64,000 nt of DNA, from contig NZ_JAFCJJ010000010.1 of assembly GCF_018131015.1 (NCBI RefSeq), positions 62,001 to 126,000 on the forward strand, read 5' to 3'. Below are positions 42,770 through 50,276 of the stretch, one piece after another. Source of the DNA: Bradyrhizobium diazoefficiens. GTDB lineage: Bacteria > Pseudomonadota > Alphaproteobacteria > Rhizobiales > Xanthobacteraceae. The notes below the pieces were generated by a model. That model worked only from the letters and a program-made list of their open reading frames with translations, ran no database searches and was not told the origin of the DNA. Within the stretch, counting starts at the first letter, position 1, and the number at the start of each line of letters is the position of its first letter. Both the position numbers and the translations under genes were made by a program.

Positions 42770-43593
42770 ACACGCCGTCCTCACGCAAGGCAACGCCGGG
42801 CCGGCTCGCCGCGATCACGGCAACCCTGCTCGTCCTGCTCTCGCCGTTCCTCTGGCTGCTGCAGATGAGCTTCAAGACCAACGACCAGATCCTGCAATTC
42901 CCGCCGCCGCTGATCTTCACGCCGACGCTGGAGCACTATTCTGCCCTCTGGCACAGCGCGTTCTCGGCCTCCTTCGTCAACAGCCTCTCCAGCGCCTCGC
43001 TCTCGACCGCGCTCGCGCTGCTGCTCGGCGTGCCTGCCGCCTACGCCTTGTCGCGCTGGGCCGGGCGCGGCAAGCATGGCTTGAGCTTTGCGATCCTCGT
43101 GACGCGCATGGCGCCGCCGATCGCGTTCACCATTCCGTTCTTCCTGTTCTACCGCTGGATCGACCTGCTCGACACCATCACGGGCCTGGTGCTGGTCTAC
43201 ACCAGCTTCAACCTGCCGCTGGTGATCTGGATGATGCAGCCGTTCTTCGACACCATCCCGGTCTCGCTGGAGGAGGCGGCCCTCGTCGACGGCGCGCGGA
43301 CGCGCACGGTGTTCACCAGGATCGTGTTGCCGATGGTGACGCCCGGCATCGCCGCGACCGCGATCCTGTGCTTCCTCTATGCCTGGAACGACTTCTTCTT
43401 CGCGCTGATCCTGACCCGGACCAATGCGCGCACCGCGCCGGTTGCCGTCGTCAACTTCATGAACTACGAGGGCTGGGAATGGGGCAAGATCGCCGCCGGC
43501 GGCTCGCTGGTGATGGCGCCGGTGCTGATCTTCTCGCTCGCCGTGCGCCGCTATCTCGTCAGTGGGTTGACGGCCGGCGCGGTCAAGGGGTGA
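42766..43593 (+). CDS. ABC transporter permease, MalG/UgpE type
   Basis: 275 aa with six helices and the EAA loop LEEAALVDGARTRTVFTRIV. It forms the heterodimeric channel with the upstream permease. The ATG overlaps the previous stop by 4 bp (ATGA). No ATP-binding gene follows; the next gene is a NUDIX hydrolase 47 bp later, apparently unrelated. The importer therefore must use an ATPase encoded elsewhere. Confidence 0.9.
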   Translation: MNTPSSRKATPGRLAAITATLLVLLSPFLWLLQMSFKTNDQILQFPPPLIFTPTLEHYSALWHSAFSASFVNSLSSASLSTALALLLGVPAAYALSRWAGRGKHGLSFAILVTRMAPPIAFTIPFFLFYRWIDLLDTITGLVLVYTSFNLPLVIWMMQPFFDTIPVSLEEAALVDGARTRTVFTRIVLPMVTPGIAATAILCFLYAWNDFFFALILTRTNARTAPVAVVNFMNYEGWEWGKIAAGGSLVMAPVLIFSLAVRRYLVSGLTAGAVKG

Positions 43594-43640
43594 GGTCAAG
43601 CGCTGGGCATCATTGCGAGGGCGCCTGAAGCAGACTAACC

Positions 43641-44138
43641 ATGCCCATGACCACATGGCGCCCTCACCCCCATATCCGCGTCGTCGCGATCGGCCTGCAC
43701 TGGCGGGACGGGCGGCTGCTTGCGGCCGAGGTGCGCGATGATGCGGGGCGGATCAAGGGCGTGCGTCCGCTCGGCGGCGAGATCGAGTTCGGCGAGAGCT
43801 GGCGTGCCGCCCTCTTGCGCGAATTCAAGGAAGAACTCGGCATCGACGTCACCATCACCGGCGAGCCGCTGATGATGGAGAACATCTTTGCCCACGAAGG
43901 GGCGACCGGACACGAGGTGATGTTCGTCACCGAGGTCGCGTTTCCGCACGGCGCGTTCGGCGGTCAGGATCGTATCGATTTCCGCGAGGACAACGGGGAG
44001 GAGATCACCGCCCGCTGGTTCGATCTCGCCGACCTCGATTTGCCTGATGGCCCGAGCCTCTATCCGATCGGGCTGAAAGCCTTACTGATCGGGACCGACA
44101 ACACGACAGCGACAAAGCTCTCAGGCCCGTCATCCTGA
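43641..44138 (+). CDS. NUDIX hydrolase
   Basis: 165 aa. The Nudix box matches G-x5-E-x7-R-E-U-x-E-E-x-G-U exactly: GEIEFGESWRAALLREFKEELGI preceded by RPLGG. It hydrolyses a nucleoside-diphosphate-linked compound, Mg-dependent; substrate unknown. Its last codons and stop lie inside an intergenic repeat that starts near 44130, so the C-terminal tail (SGPSS) is repeat-derived. Neighbours do not suggest a pathway. Confidence 0.9.
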   Translation: MPMTTWRPHPHIRVVAIGLHWRDGRLLAAEVRDDAGRIKGVRPLGGEIEFGESWRAALLREFKEELGIDVTITGEPLMMENIFAHEGATGHEVMFVTEVAFPHGAFGGQDRIDFREDNGEEITARWFDLADLDLPDGPSLYPIGLKALLIGTDNTTATKLSGPSS

Positions 44139-44255
44139 GGTGCGAGCAGCGTAGTGCATTCGCACTGCGCTGAGAGCCTCGAAGGATGAACGGCCCGGAT
44201 GCAGCCGGGCCGTCGCCCTTCGAGGGCCGCTGAAGAAGCGGCCACCTCAGGGTGA
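44130..44255. repeat. Intergenic inverted repeat with an inner GC hairpin
   Basis: The outer arms tcatcctgaggtg (44130-44142) and cacctcagggtga (44243-44255) match with one mismatch. An inner perfect hairpin has cggcccgg (44191-44198) and ccgggccg (44205-44212). The tcctgagg...cctcagg theme is a known style of Bradyrhizobium intergenic repeat. It overlaps the end of the NUDIX gene and may terminate both flanking convergent units. Confidence 0.7.
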
Positions 44256-44272
44256 CGGTGACAAAGGTCCAG

Positions 44273-44524
44273 CTACCACGCTTCCGCGCCGGGGATCTTC
44301 CTGCGCACCGCCATGCGCTGGATCCAGATGCAGCGGCGGACGGACCTGTTGGAGCGGCCAACGGCGGATATGCCCTCGCCGGCCAGCAGCAGCGGCGCCG
44401 CGCTCTCGCGCACCGCGCGGCAGCGCTGCAGCTCCGCCTGCCAGTCGATGATCGCGGCCGACGCGCCCGGCGCCATCAGCGCCAGCATGACAGCAGCAAC
44501 ACCGATCGTCCGCATCGTCCCCAT
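44273..44524 (-). CDS. Small secreted protein of unknown function
   Basis: 83 aa with a signal peptide (RTIGVAAVMLALMAPGASAA) and a mature part of about 60 residues containing two Cys (QRCRAVRES and VRRCIWIQR), which could form one disulfide. Its ATG is 5 bp after the stop of the ATC-hydrolase-like gene, so it is in the same operon. Family not recognised. Confidence 0.6.
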   Translation of the reverse strand: MGTMRTIGVAAVMLALMAPGASAAIIDWQAELQRCRAVRESAAPLLLAGEGISAVGRSNRSVRRCIWIQRMAVRRKIPGAEAW

Positions 44525-44529
44525 TGCCT

Positions 44530-45003
44530 TCACTGCGAGCCGCCGCCGTCGCGCCGGTAGCGGAAATTGCAGTGATCCGCGCCCTGCATGATGGTCTGGG
44601 TGCGCGTGAGCCTGACGTCGGAACCGAACCCTTCGGCGGTCGCAAAGTCCGCGGTGCAGACCAGGAGGAAGCCGAGCTCGGGCGCGCCCAGCGCCTTGTA
44701 GAACTCGGCATAGGCGCATCGCCTCACGTCGAACGCGAAAGTATCTTGCGTCTGCTCGATCACGTCATAGGCGAGCGCGTCGTCGCGCGCGTAGGTTTTG
44801 AACGCGGACGCGACGGCCTTGCCGAGATCGGTCTCGTTCTTGGTCTTCCAGAATTGTTCGCCGAAGCCGCGATAGAGGTCGCCGAGCGCCTTGCGCACGA
44901 TCGCGTTGGCGCGGGCTTCGCCCAGCTCGGCCTGCAATGCCCTCACCAGCGGCACCAGCACCTGGGCCTGGATCTTGGCCTGTTCGATGACGGAAACGCT
45001 CAT
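44530..45003 (-). CDS. L-2-amino-thiazoline-4-carboxylate hydrolase-like protein
   Basis: 157 aa. The C-terminal motif CTADFATAEGFGSDVRLTRTQTIMQGADHCNFRYR resembles the ATC hydrolase family, whose members open the 2-aminothiazoline ring on the route to L-cysteine; the C-x-x-D-F-x-x-A-x-G-F pattern and final C-x-F-R-Y/F are present. The N-terminal helices are consistent. Start ATG 45003. A small secreted protein gene follows in the same operon. Substrate not certain, since this family also contains untested members. Confidence 0.72.
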   Translation of the reverse strand: MSVSVIEQAKIQAQVLVPLVRALQAELGEARANAIVRKALGDLYRGFGEQFWKTKNETDLGKAVASAFKTYARDDALAYDVIEQTQDTFAFDVRRCAYAEFYKALGAPELGFLLVCTADFATAEGFGSDVRLTRTQTIMQGADHCNFRYRRDGGGSQ

Positions 45004-45294
45004 GACGTCCTCGTTTCTTGGGCTACGACCCTAGCGCTGATGGTGCGAAGCGCAAGGCGGGTTCCGGGCGGCGCGGCCTGATGTCTGAACCATGACAGAA
45101 TTTGAAGCGAGATCGATCTCGCATGTGCGAATGTCATCCGGCACTTTCGCGGACACTCCATCGCTTCTCAGTGTGTGGTTCAGGTCACAGCAAAATCGAT
45201 CGCCTTGGCCTAGAGTGCCCCTGCATGGCCGCAAACAAGGTAACGGCGGTACGCACGAGGCTGGCACCAAGATCAACAGCTACGGACTTATGAG

Positions 45295-45332
45295 GCCGCC
45301 AGGGTGAAGAACCCGGCGGCTTTTTCCTTTTT
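45295..45332 (+). terminator. Strong intrinsic terminator (plus strand) with no obvious gene upstream
   Basis: gccgcc-a-gggt pairs with accc-ggcggc (45295-45320, loop gaaga, one bulged A), followed by tttttcctttttt-type U-run at 45321-45332. On the plus strand the nearest upstream gene ends at 44138 and a divergent gene starts at 45003, so the terminated transcript must begin in 45004-45290. This suggests an unannotated small RNA or short leader. A 22-codon ORF (45225-45293) is in it but has no good ribosome site. Otherwise the 362-bp gap 45004-45365 holds no recognised gene. Confidence 0.7.
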
Positions 45333-45365
45333 CGCAAGCATGATGGGCATCGCAAGGACCTCATC

Positions 45366-45911
45366 CTACGGCTGCCCGTTTTCCGCGGGGTATGCCAGGC
45401 GGCCGCCGGGCAACGCCTGCGCCGCCGGATTCATCTCGGCCTGCTTGACCTGTCCGGGCCCCAGAATGTGAAACACGGTCTCGCCGGCAGCGAGCAGATA
45501 ATCCGTGATGATCCGCCGGTGGCATCGCCACCACAATGTTTCCGCGCACATGATGGCGCAGCGCTGCGCCTGTCCGAGCTCGCGCAAGTGCGCGAAACCG
45601 TCGCGAAAGTCCTCGCTCATGGCGTGGTCGGCGTAGTTGTGAAAGCTGACGTTCTCCCAGAAGGCGTTGGTCTCGCGCGCCACCTCGCGCTTGCGGCTGC
45701 GCAGGCCGCCGAGGGAGGCGATGTGCTCGTAGCCGATCGACACGACTGCGAGCGATCGCGGCAGGGTCTCGCGATTGTACTGCGGATTGGTGCGCGAGCG
45801 GGGCACGGTGCGCACGTCGGCCACAAGGGTGACGGTGCTCTCCTGCATCAGCTCGACGAATTGCTCGATCGAGCGGGTGGCATGACCGATGGTGAAGAAG
45901 GGATGAGCCAT
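45366..45911 (-). CDS. DUF488 family protein
   Basis: 181 aa. DUF488 hallmarks are FFTIGHATRSIEQFVELM, LVADVRTVPRSRTNPQYN, YEHIASLGGLR and CAETLWWRCHRRIITDYLL. Family proteins look like small nucleotide- or nucleic-acid-associated proteins; no reaction is established. The upstream DUF2945 gene ends 29 bp before its ATG, so they probably share a transcript. The frame runs to 46088 but the ATG at 45911 begins the conserved region. Confidence 0.85.
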   Translation of the reverse strand: MAHPFFTIGHATRSIEQFVELMQESTVTLVADVRTVPRSRTNPQYNRETLPRSLAVVSIGYEHIASLGGLRSRKREVARETNAFWENVSFHNYADHAMSEDFRDGFAHLRELGQAQRCAIMCAETLWWRCHRRIITDYLLAAGETVFHILGPGQVKQAEMNPAAQALPGGRLAYPAENGQP

Positions 45912-45939
45912 GAGACGCCGTCTGCTCGCCTTGCGCCGT

Positions 45940-46179
45940 TCAGCTCCGCAGCCGCCGCAGCGCACCGCCCTTATGCAGCGCGACGTGATCGGTCTTGTCG
46001 CTCTTGATTTCATATTGCGGATCGTCCGGCGTGGCGCGGTGGACGTATCCCTTGTAGTCGACGTCTTTGGTGTGCACGCGCAGGACATGGCCGCGCACCC
46101 GACCGGCCTCGGAGTTCCAGCTGACGTGGTCGCCGCGCTTGAAGGTCTTGCTGGTCGGCTTGCCGGAATGCCTGGTCAT
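45940..46179 (-). CDS. DUF2945 (HVA1-like) small basic protein
   Basis: 79 aa. TFKRGDHVSWNSEAGRVRGHVLRV, VDYKGYVHRATPDDPQYEIKSDKTDHVALHKG matches DUF2945/hypervirulence-associated TUDOR-like domain proteins, small and basic with an SH3-like barrel. ATG at 46179 gives the standard length; the longer frame to 46278 is rejected as unconserved. It precedes the DUF488 gene. Confidence 0.8.
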   Translation of the reverse strand: MTRHSGKPTSKTFKRGDHVSWNSEAGRVRGHVLRVHTKDVDYKGYVHRATPDDPQYEIKSDKTDHVALHKGGALRRLRS

Positions 46180-46494
46180 GACGAAGCAATGCGGGACCTG
46201 GGCGGCTGTTCCGGCAAGGCGGAGCAAGACCCGCCCTCTCACGGCCAGAGCGCGCCCTGAACCCAAAGTTGAAATCACGATCGATTCACGCAGTTGCGTT
46301 CAACCTGTCATCCGGCGAGCGACGTGACGCCCGCTTGATACGCCTGATCAAGAAATGCGCAGCGGACGCTGCGTGAACGAGAATTTGTGCCCGGCACCGG
46401 GCGCAAGCACCTGAAGCAACGGCGAATACATCGGCCCGGAACGCAGGCCCGGGGAAGTGCCGGCATCGATCATCTTGGCATCACGAGGATCATC
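46180..46494. other. 315-bp divergent intergenic region
   Basis: Between the DUF2945 start and the next plus-strand gene. It holds a symmetrical cttgat-N7-atcaag element (46334-46352), whose 7-base centre is wider than an FNR box. I see no strong sigma-70 boxes, ORF or RNA. Confidence 0.4.
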
Positions 46495-47793
46495 ATGGAC
46501 GAGCCCAAGCCACTCACCAGCGCATTTTCCAGGACCGCGAACTTCTCCATCCACCAGGTGGACAATGTGTTCAGGGAAGCCGCGCAACCGGCGGCCGCGG
46601 CCGCCGCCGCGCCCGCCCTTGCGCCCGTCATCCTGCCGCCCCTGCTGGGGCCGCTGTCGGCGTTCACGGGCACATTCACGGGACAGGGCTTCAATACGAT
46701 CTTCCGGCCGGACAGCACGGCCACCCCGACGCCGATGCCGGGACCGATCAGCACCTCCGATCCCCCCGACAACGTGCTGGAGCTCAACCTCACCGACGAA
46801 ACGATGTCCTTCTCGAACCCTCTCGGCTCGATTCCCAATCGCGGCTCGGGGCCGCAGGCGGACGCGTTCCTGAACGGCGTGCCGTATCTCCAGACCATCA
46901 ACGACGTGACGACAGGAACGCCGGTCGGCATCCATTTCGAACCCGGCATCTGGCTGGCGGTGCCGGCCACCACCAATCCGCACGAGCCATTCACGGTGGC
47001 CCGCATGGCCTCGATCCCGCACGGCACGACGATCACCGCGCAAGGCACCGCGCTGCCGGCCGTCGCCGGCAAGCCGACGATCGCGGCGGTCGACATCACG
47101 CCGTTCCTCAACGGCAATCCGGCCAACAAGTTCACCTTCCAGAACCAGACCGCCGCCAACAAGACGACGCGCCGGCTGCCGCAGGACCTCACCGCACTGA
47201 TCGCCTCCGGCAAGCTCACCCAGGCCATGATCACCGACCCGAACACGGTGCTGCGCAACCAGATCGCCCATCAGACCATCACGCAGACCATCGTCATCGA
47301 GACCTCGACCAGGCCCGGCTCGCCGCTGTCGGGCGGACCGTTGCCCGCAATCGCCTCGCCCGGCCCGCATCCGCAGGCCCCGAACTTTGCCGGCGGCACC
47401 GCGAACATCGCGTTCCTCCAGGGCGTGCCCAACCCGACGCCCGGCGGAGCGGGCTCCAACTCCAATGCCTTCCAGATGGATGCCGTGTTCTGGATCGAGA
47501 CCGTGGTCTACGACATCGCGGTGCCGAAGCTGCCGCCGGGCGCGCCACCGGTGATCCTGCAACCGGTCCAGCAGGGCACGGTGCCGCTGGTGCCGAGCTT
47601 CGTCGCCGCGATCCCGTTCGTGCCGAACAAGGGATTTGCGGGCGGCCACGTCAAGGTGGCGACGACCCAGATTCAGTACTCGCAGAAGGTCATGCTGGAT
47701 TTCAACGGCCTGACTTGGCCGCATGTCTCGGTCGCATCGCTGGTGCCTGCCGCGCCGGTGCCGATCCCGAGCAATCTGCTGCCGCTGACGTGA
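46495..47793 (+). CDS. Conserved protein, possibly heme-binding (nitrobindin-like beta-barrel)
   Basis: 432 aa, no signal peptide. Segments such as GPLSAFTGTFTGQGFNTIFRP, VGIHFEPGIWLAVPATTNP and ARMASIPHGTTITAQG are reminiscent of proteins annotated as heme-binding beta-barrels of the nitrobindin type (small barrel with a distal His ligand), but the protein is longer and Pro/Asn-rich. A mid-region with NQTAANKTTRR and a C-terminus FNGLTWPHVSVASL follow. The assignment is tentative. The ATG at 46495 has GAGG six bases upstream. Converges with the DUF2278 gene across 128 bp of repeats. Confidence 0.55.
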   Translation: MDEPKPLTSAFSRTANFSIHQVDNVFREAAQPAAAAAAAPALAPVILPPLLGPLSAFTGTFTGQGFNTIFRPDSTATPTPMPGPISTSDPPDNVLELNLTDETMSFSNPLGSIPNRGSGPQADAFLNGVPYLQTINDVTTGTPVGIHFEPGIWLAVPATTNPHEPFTVARMASIPHGTTITAQGTALPAVAGKPTIAAVDITPFLNGNPANKFTFQNQTAANKTTRRLPQDLTALIASGKLTQAMITDPNTVLRNQIAHQTITQTIVIETSTRPGSPLSGGPLPAIASPGPHPQAPNFAGGTANIAFLQGVPNPTPGGAGSNSNAFQMDAVFWIETVVYDIAVPKLPPGAPPVILQPVQQGTVPLVPSFVAAIPFVPNKGFAGGHVKVATTQIQYSQKVMLDFNGLTWPHVSVASLVPAAPVPIPSNLLPLT

Positions 47794-47810
47794 GGGCTGA
47801 GGCAGCGTCG

Positions 47811-47841
47811 AGCCCGGATGGCGCGCAGCGCTGTCCGGGCT
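47811..47841. repeat. Short intergenic palindrome (agcccgga family)
   Basis: agcccgga (47811-47818) and tccgggct (47834-47841) are perfect complements around a 15-base loop, typical of a small interspersed palindrome. Downstream of the plus-strand gene stop by 18 bp. Confidence 0.55.
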
Positions 47842-47875
47842 ACGCACTACGGCTGCGCGCTTTAGGTTGTTGTTT

Positions 47876-47920
47876 GCATGATCTTTTCGGAAAACCGCTT
47901 CGCACTTTTCCGGATCATGC
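47876..47920. repeat. Long intergenic palindrome (gcatgatc/gatcatgc ends)
   Basis: gcatgatc at 47876-47883 and gatcatgc at 47913-47920 bracket aaaagc-like arms (cggaaaa and ttttccg). Stem about 15 bp of 45 bases. Ends 1 bp before the convergent gene stop, so it sits exactly between the two genes and may terminate both. Recognisable as a Bradyrhizobium-style interspersed repeat. Confidence 0.7.
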
Positions 47921-47921
47921 C

Positions 47922-48956
47922 TTAGAACGGAATCGTTAGCCCCGGCGTCTTCGCCTGCGCCTTGGTGTAGGCGACGCCGTGGATCTTGATTCCGTTCTGG
48001 TCGAGCAGCGAGATGATGCCGCCCTGGTTCGACAATTGCATCGGCGCCTGAACGACGATTGCGAGCGTGCCGCCGGCGGCGATCTTGCCTGACAGGGTCA
48101 TCTTGTTTTTCTGCTTGTCGGCCAGCAGCCAGCCCGTGAGATCGACGTCGCGGTCAGCCGTGTTGAGCAGCGTGACGACCTCCCGCTCGGGCGTCTTCAC
48201 GGCGTTGACGAGGGCCGCGATGATGCGCACGAGGCCATCCGGCATGTCGCCGGTCGGGACCGGAGGAATCGGCGATGGCGGCTGCGGCGGGGTGCCGCCG
48301 CCACCGGGATCGATCGGATTGCCGGTCTTGTCGTCGGTGTGCCAGGCCTGCGTCTGGAATTTGAGGAGCACGGCCGTCCACAGGTTCTGATCGGGGAATT
48401 CGAACACGAGCCCGCCGTCCTGCCACGGCCCGTTATCGCTCGCAAAACTGCCAGACGGATTGCCCTGGTTCATGTGGATGTCGTGAATGCCGCGTCCGGG
48501 GCGGAAGCCGAAATAATTGTCGGCCTTGGTCTCGGGCCCCCAGGTGTCGCCGAACGCGTAGATCATCGCGCGCTCGTCCGAGAGGGCGCGCTGCACGAAC
48601 TGGTCGATCTTCTCGTTGAGGTCGTTGTCCGGCCCGGGCACCGACAGCGGCAGCGGCACCATCTCCTGCGGTTGCAGCAGATTGCCGCGAATGAAGTCGA
48701 GCGCGAGGCCGCCCGGCTTCGGCGGCTGCGGATGCAGTCCCGGCGCGAGTGCGGCGAGCCCATCGGTGATCGGATGGACGAAGCGCGAGCGCACCAGGTA
48801 CTCGACCTCGCTGCCGTCGGCCGACTGTACGTTGACGGCGATGCGGTAATCCGCGTCAGCGGCGACCAAATGGACCTGATAATGCGGCGACTTGCCGGAG
48901 CCGAAACGCATCGCGACCGGACGTCCCTTGAGGACGGAATAGTTTTTCAGCGGCAT
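47922..48956 (-). CDS. DUF2278 protein with C-terminal lamin-tail-like domain
   Basis: 344 aa. The N-terminal DUF2278 (YukJ-like) domain begins PLKNYSVLKGRPVAMRFG and includes SPHYQVHLVAAD, YRIAVNVQSADGSEVEYLV and FGDTWGPETKADNYFGFRPGRGIHDIHMNQGN. A Gly/Pro-rich linker (DPGGGGTPPQPPSPIPPVPTG) leads to an Ig-like lamin-tail domain at about residues 270-335 (EVVTLLNTADRDVDLTGWLLADKQ). GGAG four bases before ATG. Function unknown; such domain pairs are found in exported or nuclease-linked proteins but no signal peptide is visible here. Confidence 0.82.
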   Translation of the reverse strand: MPLKNYSVLKGRPVAMRFGSGKSPHYQVHLVAADADYRIAVNVQSADGSEVEYLVRSRFVHPITDGLAALAPGLHPQPPKPGGLALDFIRGNLLQPQEMVPLPLSVPGPDNDLNEKIDQFVQRALSDERAMIYAFGDTWGPETKADNYFGFRPGRGIHDIHMNQGNPSGSFASDNGPWQDGGLVFEFPDQNLWTAVLLKFQTQAWHTDDKTGNPIDPGGGGTPPQPPSPIPPVPTGDMPDGLVRIIAALVNAVKTPEREVVTLLNTADRDVDLTGWLLADKQKNKMTLSGKIAAGGTLAIVVQAPMQLSNQGGIISLLDQNGIKIHGVAYTKAQAKTPGLTIPF

Positions 48957-49004
48957 CGCGCTCCCCCTGCTCCAGGTTGCGGCTGCACCGGATCGACTGT
49001 TCAA

Positions 49005-49428
49005 CCTTAGCCTGCCGGTCGTGACGATTCCATGGCTGGAACGAAATTCCTTTCCGCACCTCCGACCCAGATACCGATCTCTGGCGTCACCTCGCCCGGT
49101 TCGTGATGCCGTGCTGACCTATGTCCGGATCAACGCGAGCGGCCGCCGCAGTCGAAGCCTGCATCGGCTGTCCGGAACGACTTTCGTGAAAATTATCTTC
49201 CCGCCGACCGGCGTCAGGACCGCTTCGCAAGTTTGGTGCGATCGTGGCTTGCCGAGCCGAAGCTCGCGGCGGCAGCCCGCCTGCGCTCTTCGGGCTTCGG
49301 CGCGACATCCTTCTCGGGCTATTGCGAGTGAAGATCGTGGCTTGCCGAGCCGAAGCTCGCGGCGGCAAGTCCGCCTACGCCCTTTGGGCTTCGGCGCGAC
49401 ATCCTTCACTCGCTTCGCGAGCGAAGGA
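49005..49428. other. 424-bp spacer with a tandem duplication next to tRNA-Val
   Basis: Two units starting at 49240 and 49333 (93 bp apart) both begin gatcgtggcttgccgagccg and end cgggcttcggcgcgacatcc or a near copy. The units differ in the middle. The sequence lies 3' of tRNA-Val on the opposite strand. No ORF is convincing. It may be a local duplication or remnant of an integration event at the tRNA. Confidence 0.55.
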
Positions 49429-49503
49429 TGGTGGGCACGACAGGGATCGAACCTGTGACCCCTACCATGTCAAGGTAGTGCTCTCCCGCTGAGCTACGTG
49501 CCC
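49429..49503 (-). tRNA. tRNA-Val (anticodon GAC)
   Basis: Read on the minus strand: acceptor GGGCACG pairs with CGTGCCC, D-loop GCTCAGCGGGAGAGC, anticodon stem CTACC/GGTAG with loop TTGACAT giving anticodon GAC, T-arm ACAGG-TTCGATC-CCTGT, discriminator A and encoded CCA. All arms fold with no mismatch of note. 75 nt including CCA. Confidence 0.97.
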
Positions 49504-49575
49504 TAGAGGTCATTTCATCGATGGGGTCCCTATAACGGCTCAGGGGAGCGCGCGCAAGGACGGAAGGAGCCGGAT

Positions 49576-49935
49576 TCAGGCCGCCAGCATCTTGTTCACT
49601 TCGCTGACCAATTCGCGCAGGTGCACGGGCTTGGACAGCACCTTGGCATTCTTGGGGGCGTCCGAATCCGAATTCAGGGCCACCGCGGCGAAGCCGGTGA
49701 TGAACATGATCTTGATGTCGGGGTCGAGTTCCGAGGCCCGGCGGGCAAGCTCGATACCGTCCATCTCCGGCATCACGATGTCGGTGAGCAGCATCTCGAA
49801 CGGCTCTTCCCGCAGCCGCTGATAAGCGGCCATGCCGTTGTCATGGGAAGAGACCTGAAAACCGGCGTTTTCCAGTGCCTTGACCAGGAAACGGCGCATG
49901 TCGTTGTCGTCTTCGGCGAGCAGGATCTTTGGCAT
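49576..49935 (-). CDS. cpdR: CpdR single-domain response regulator
   Basis: 119 aa. CpdR is a ClpXP adaptor in alphaproteobacteria: unphosphorylated it delivers PdeA and other substrates, and ends in an alanine-alanine tail. Here D52 (LLTDIVMP) is the phosphorylation site with acidic pair EDD at 8-10 and Lys in VLSKPVHL; the last residues KMLAA fit the degradation tail. Phosphorylated through CckA-ChpT. Divergent from an N-formylglutamate amidohydrolase gene with a 341-bp spacer. The frame begins at a good ATG. Confidence 0.9.
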   Translation of the reverse strand: MPKILLAEDDNDMRRFLVKALENAGFQVSSHDNGMAAYQRLREEPFEMLLTDIVMPEMDGIELARRASELDPDIKIMFITGFAAVALNSDSDAPKNAKVLSKPVHLRELVSEVNKMLAA

Positions 49936-50276
49936 GGCAGGAAACGTCGTATCCCAAGGAGGAGATCAGCAGAGGTCACTAAGCCCGACAGAGGGTAAAT
50001 TTCGGGTGAAAATCTTAACCCTGTCGGTTCGCACGACCCGCCCTTTGTGAACCGGAACGCGCTCTGAATCAATCGAGCCGCAACCGCAATTCCGCAGCCC
50101 GACGCCAGCAGGGTTAAGAGGTGTTCCAGGGCCGGTCACACTTTTTCGCTTGGCAGAATGGTTGCGATTCCGGACAATGACGACACATAAGAGCCGCTCG
50201 ACTGGCCGAATCACGTCGATCCGGACCCTGCCGGATCCAGTGCCAAGGACGACGCTAAGGGACGAAGCCCCAGAAG
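49936..50276. other. 341-bp divergent spacer between cpdR and N-formylglutamate amidohydrolase
   Basis: Contains no ORF or RNA I can support. A ttaa-rich segment near 50015-50025 (aatcttaaccc) and tta elements near 50113 might be CtrA half-sites (TTAA-N7-TTAA), but spacing does not match. Confidence 0.35.

Noticed and set aside
45225..45293. 22-codon ORF before the orphan terminator
   Set aside because: No Shine-Dalgarno sequence and too short to support; kept only as a possibility within the transcript.
46334..46352. cttgat-N7-atcaag as an FNR/FixK box
   Set aside because: Centre is 7 bases instead of 4, so the half-site spacing does not fit.
49021..49458. ORF ending in the tRNA-Val region (ends ARQGSNL)
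   Set aside because: Overlaps the tRNA and the duplicated spacer; a known false-ORF pattern produced by tRNA genes.
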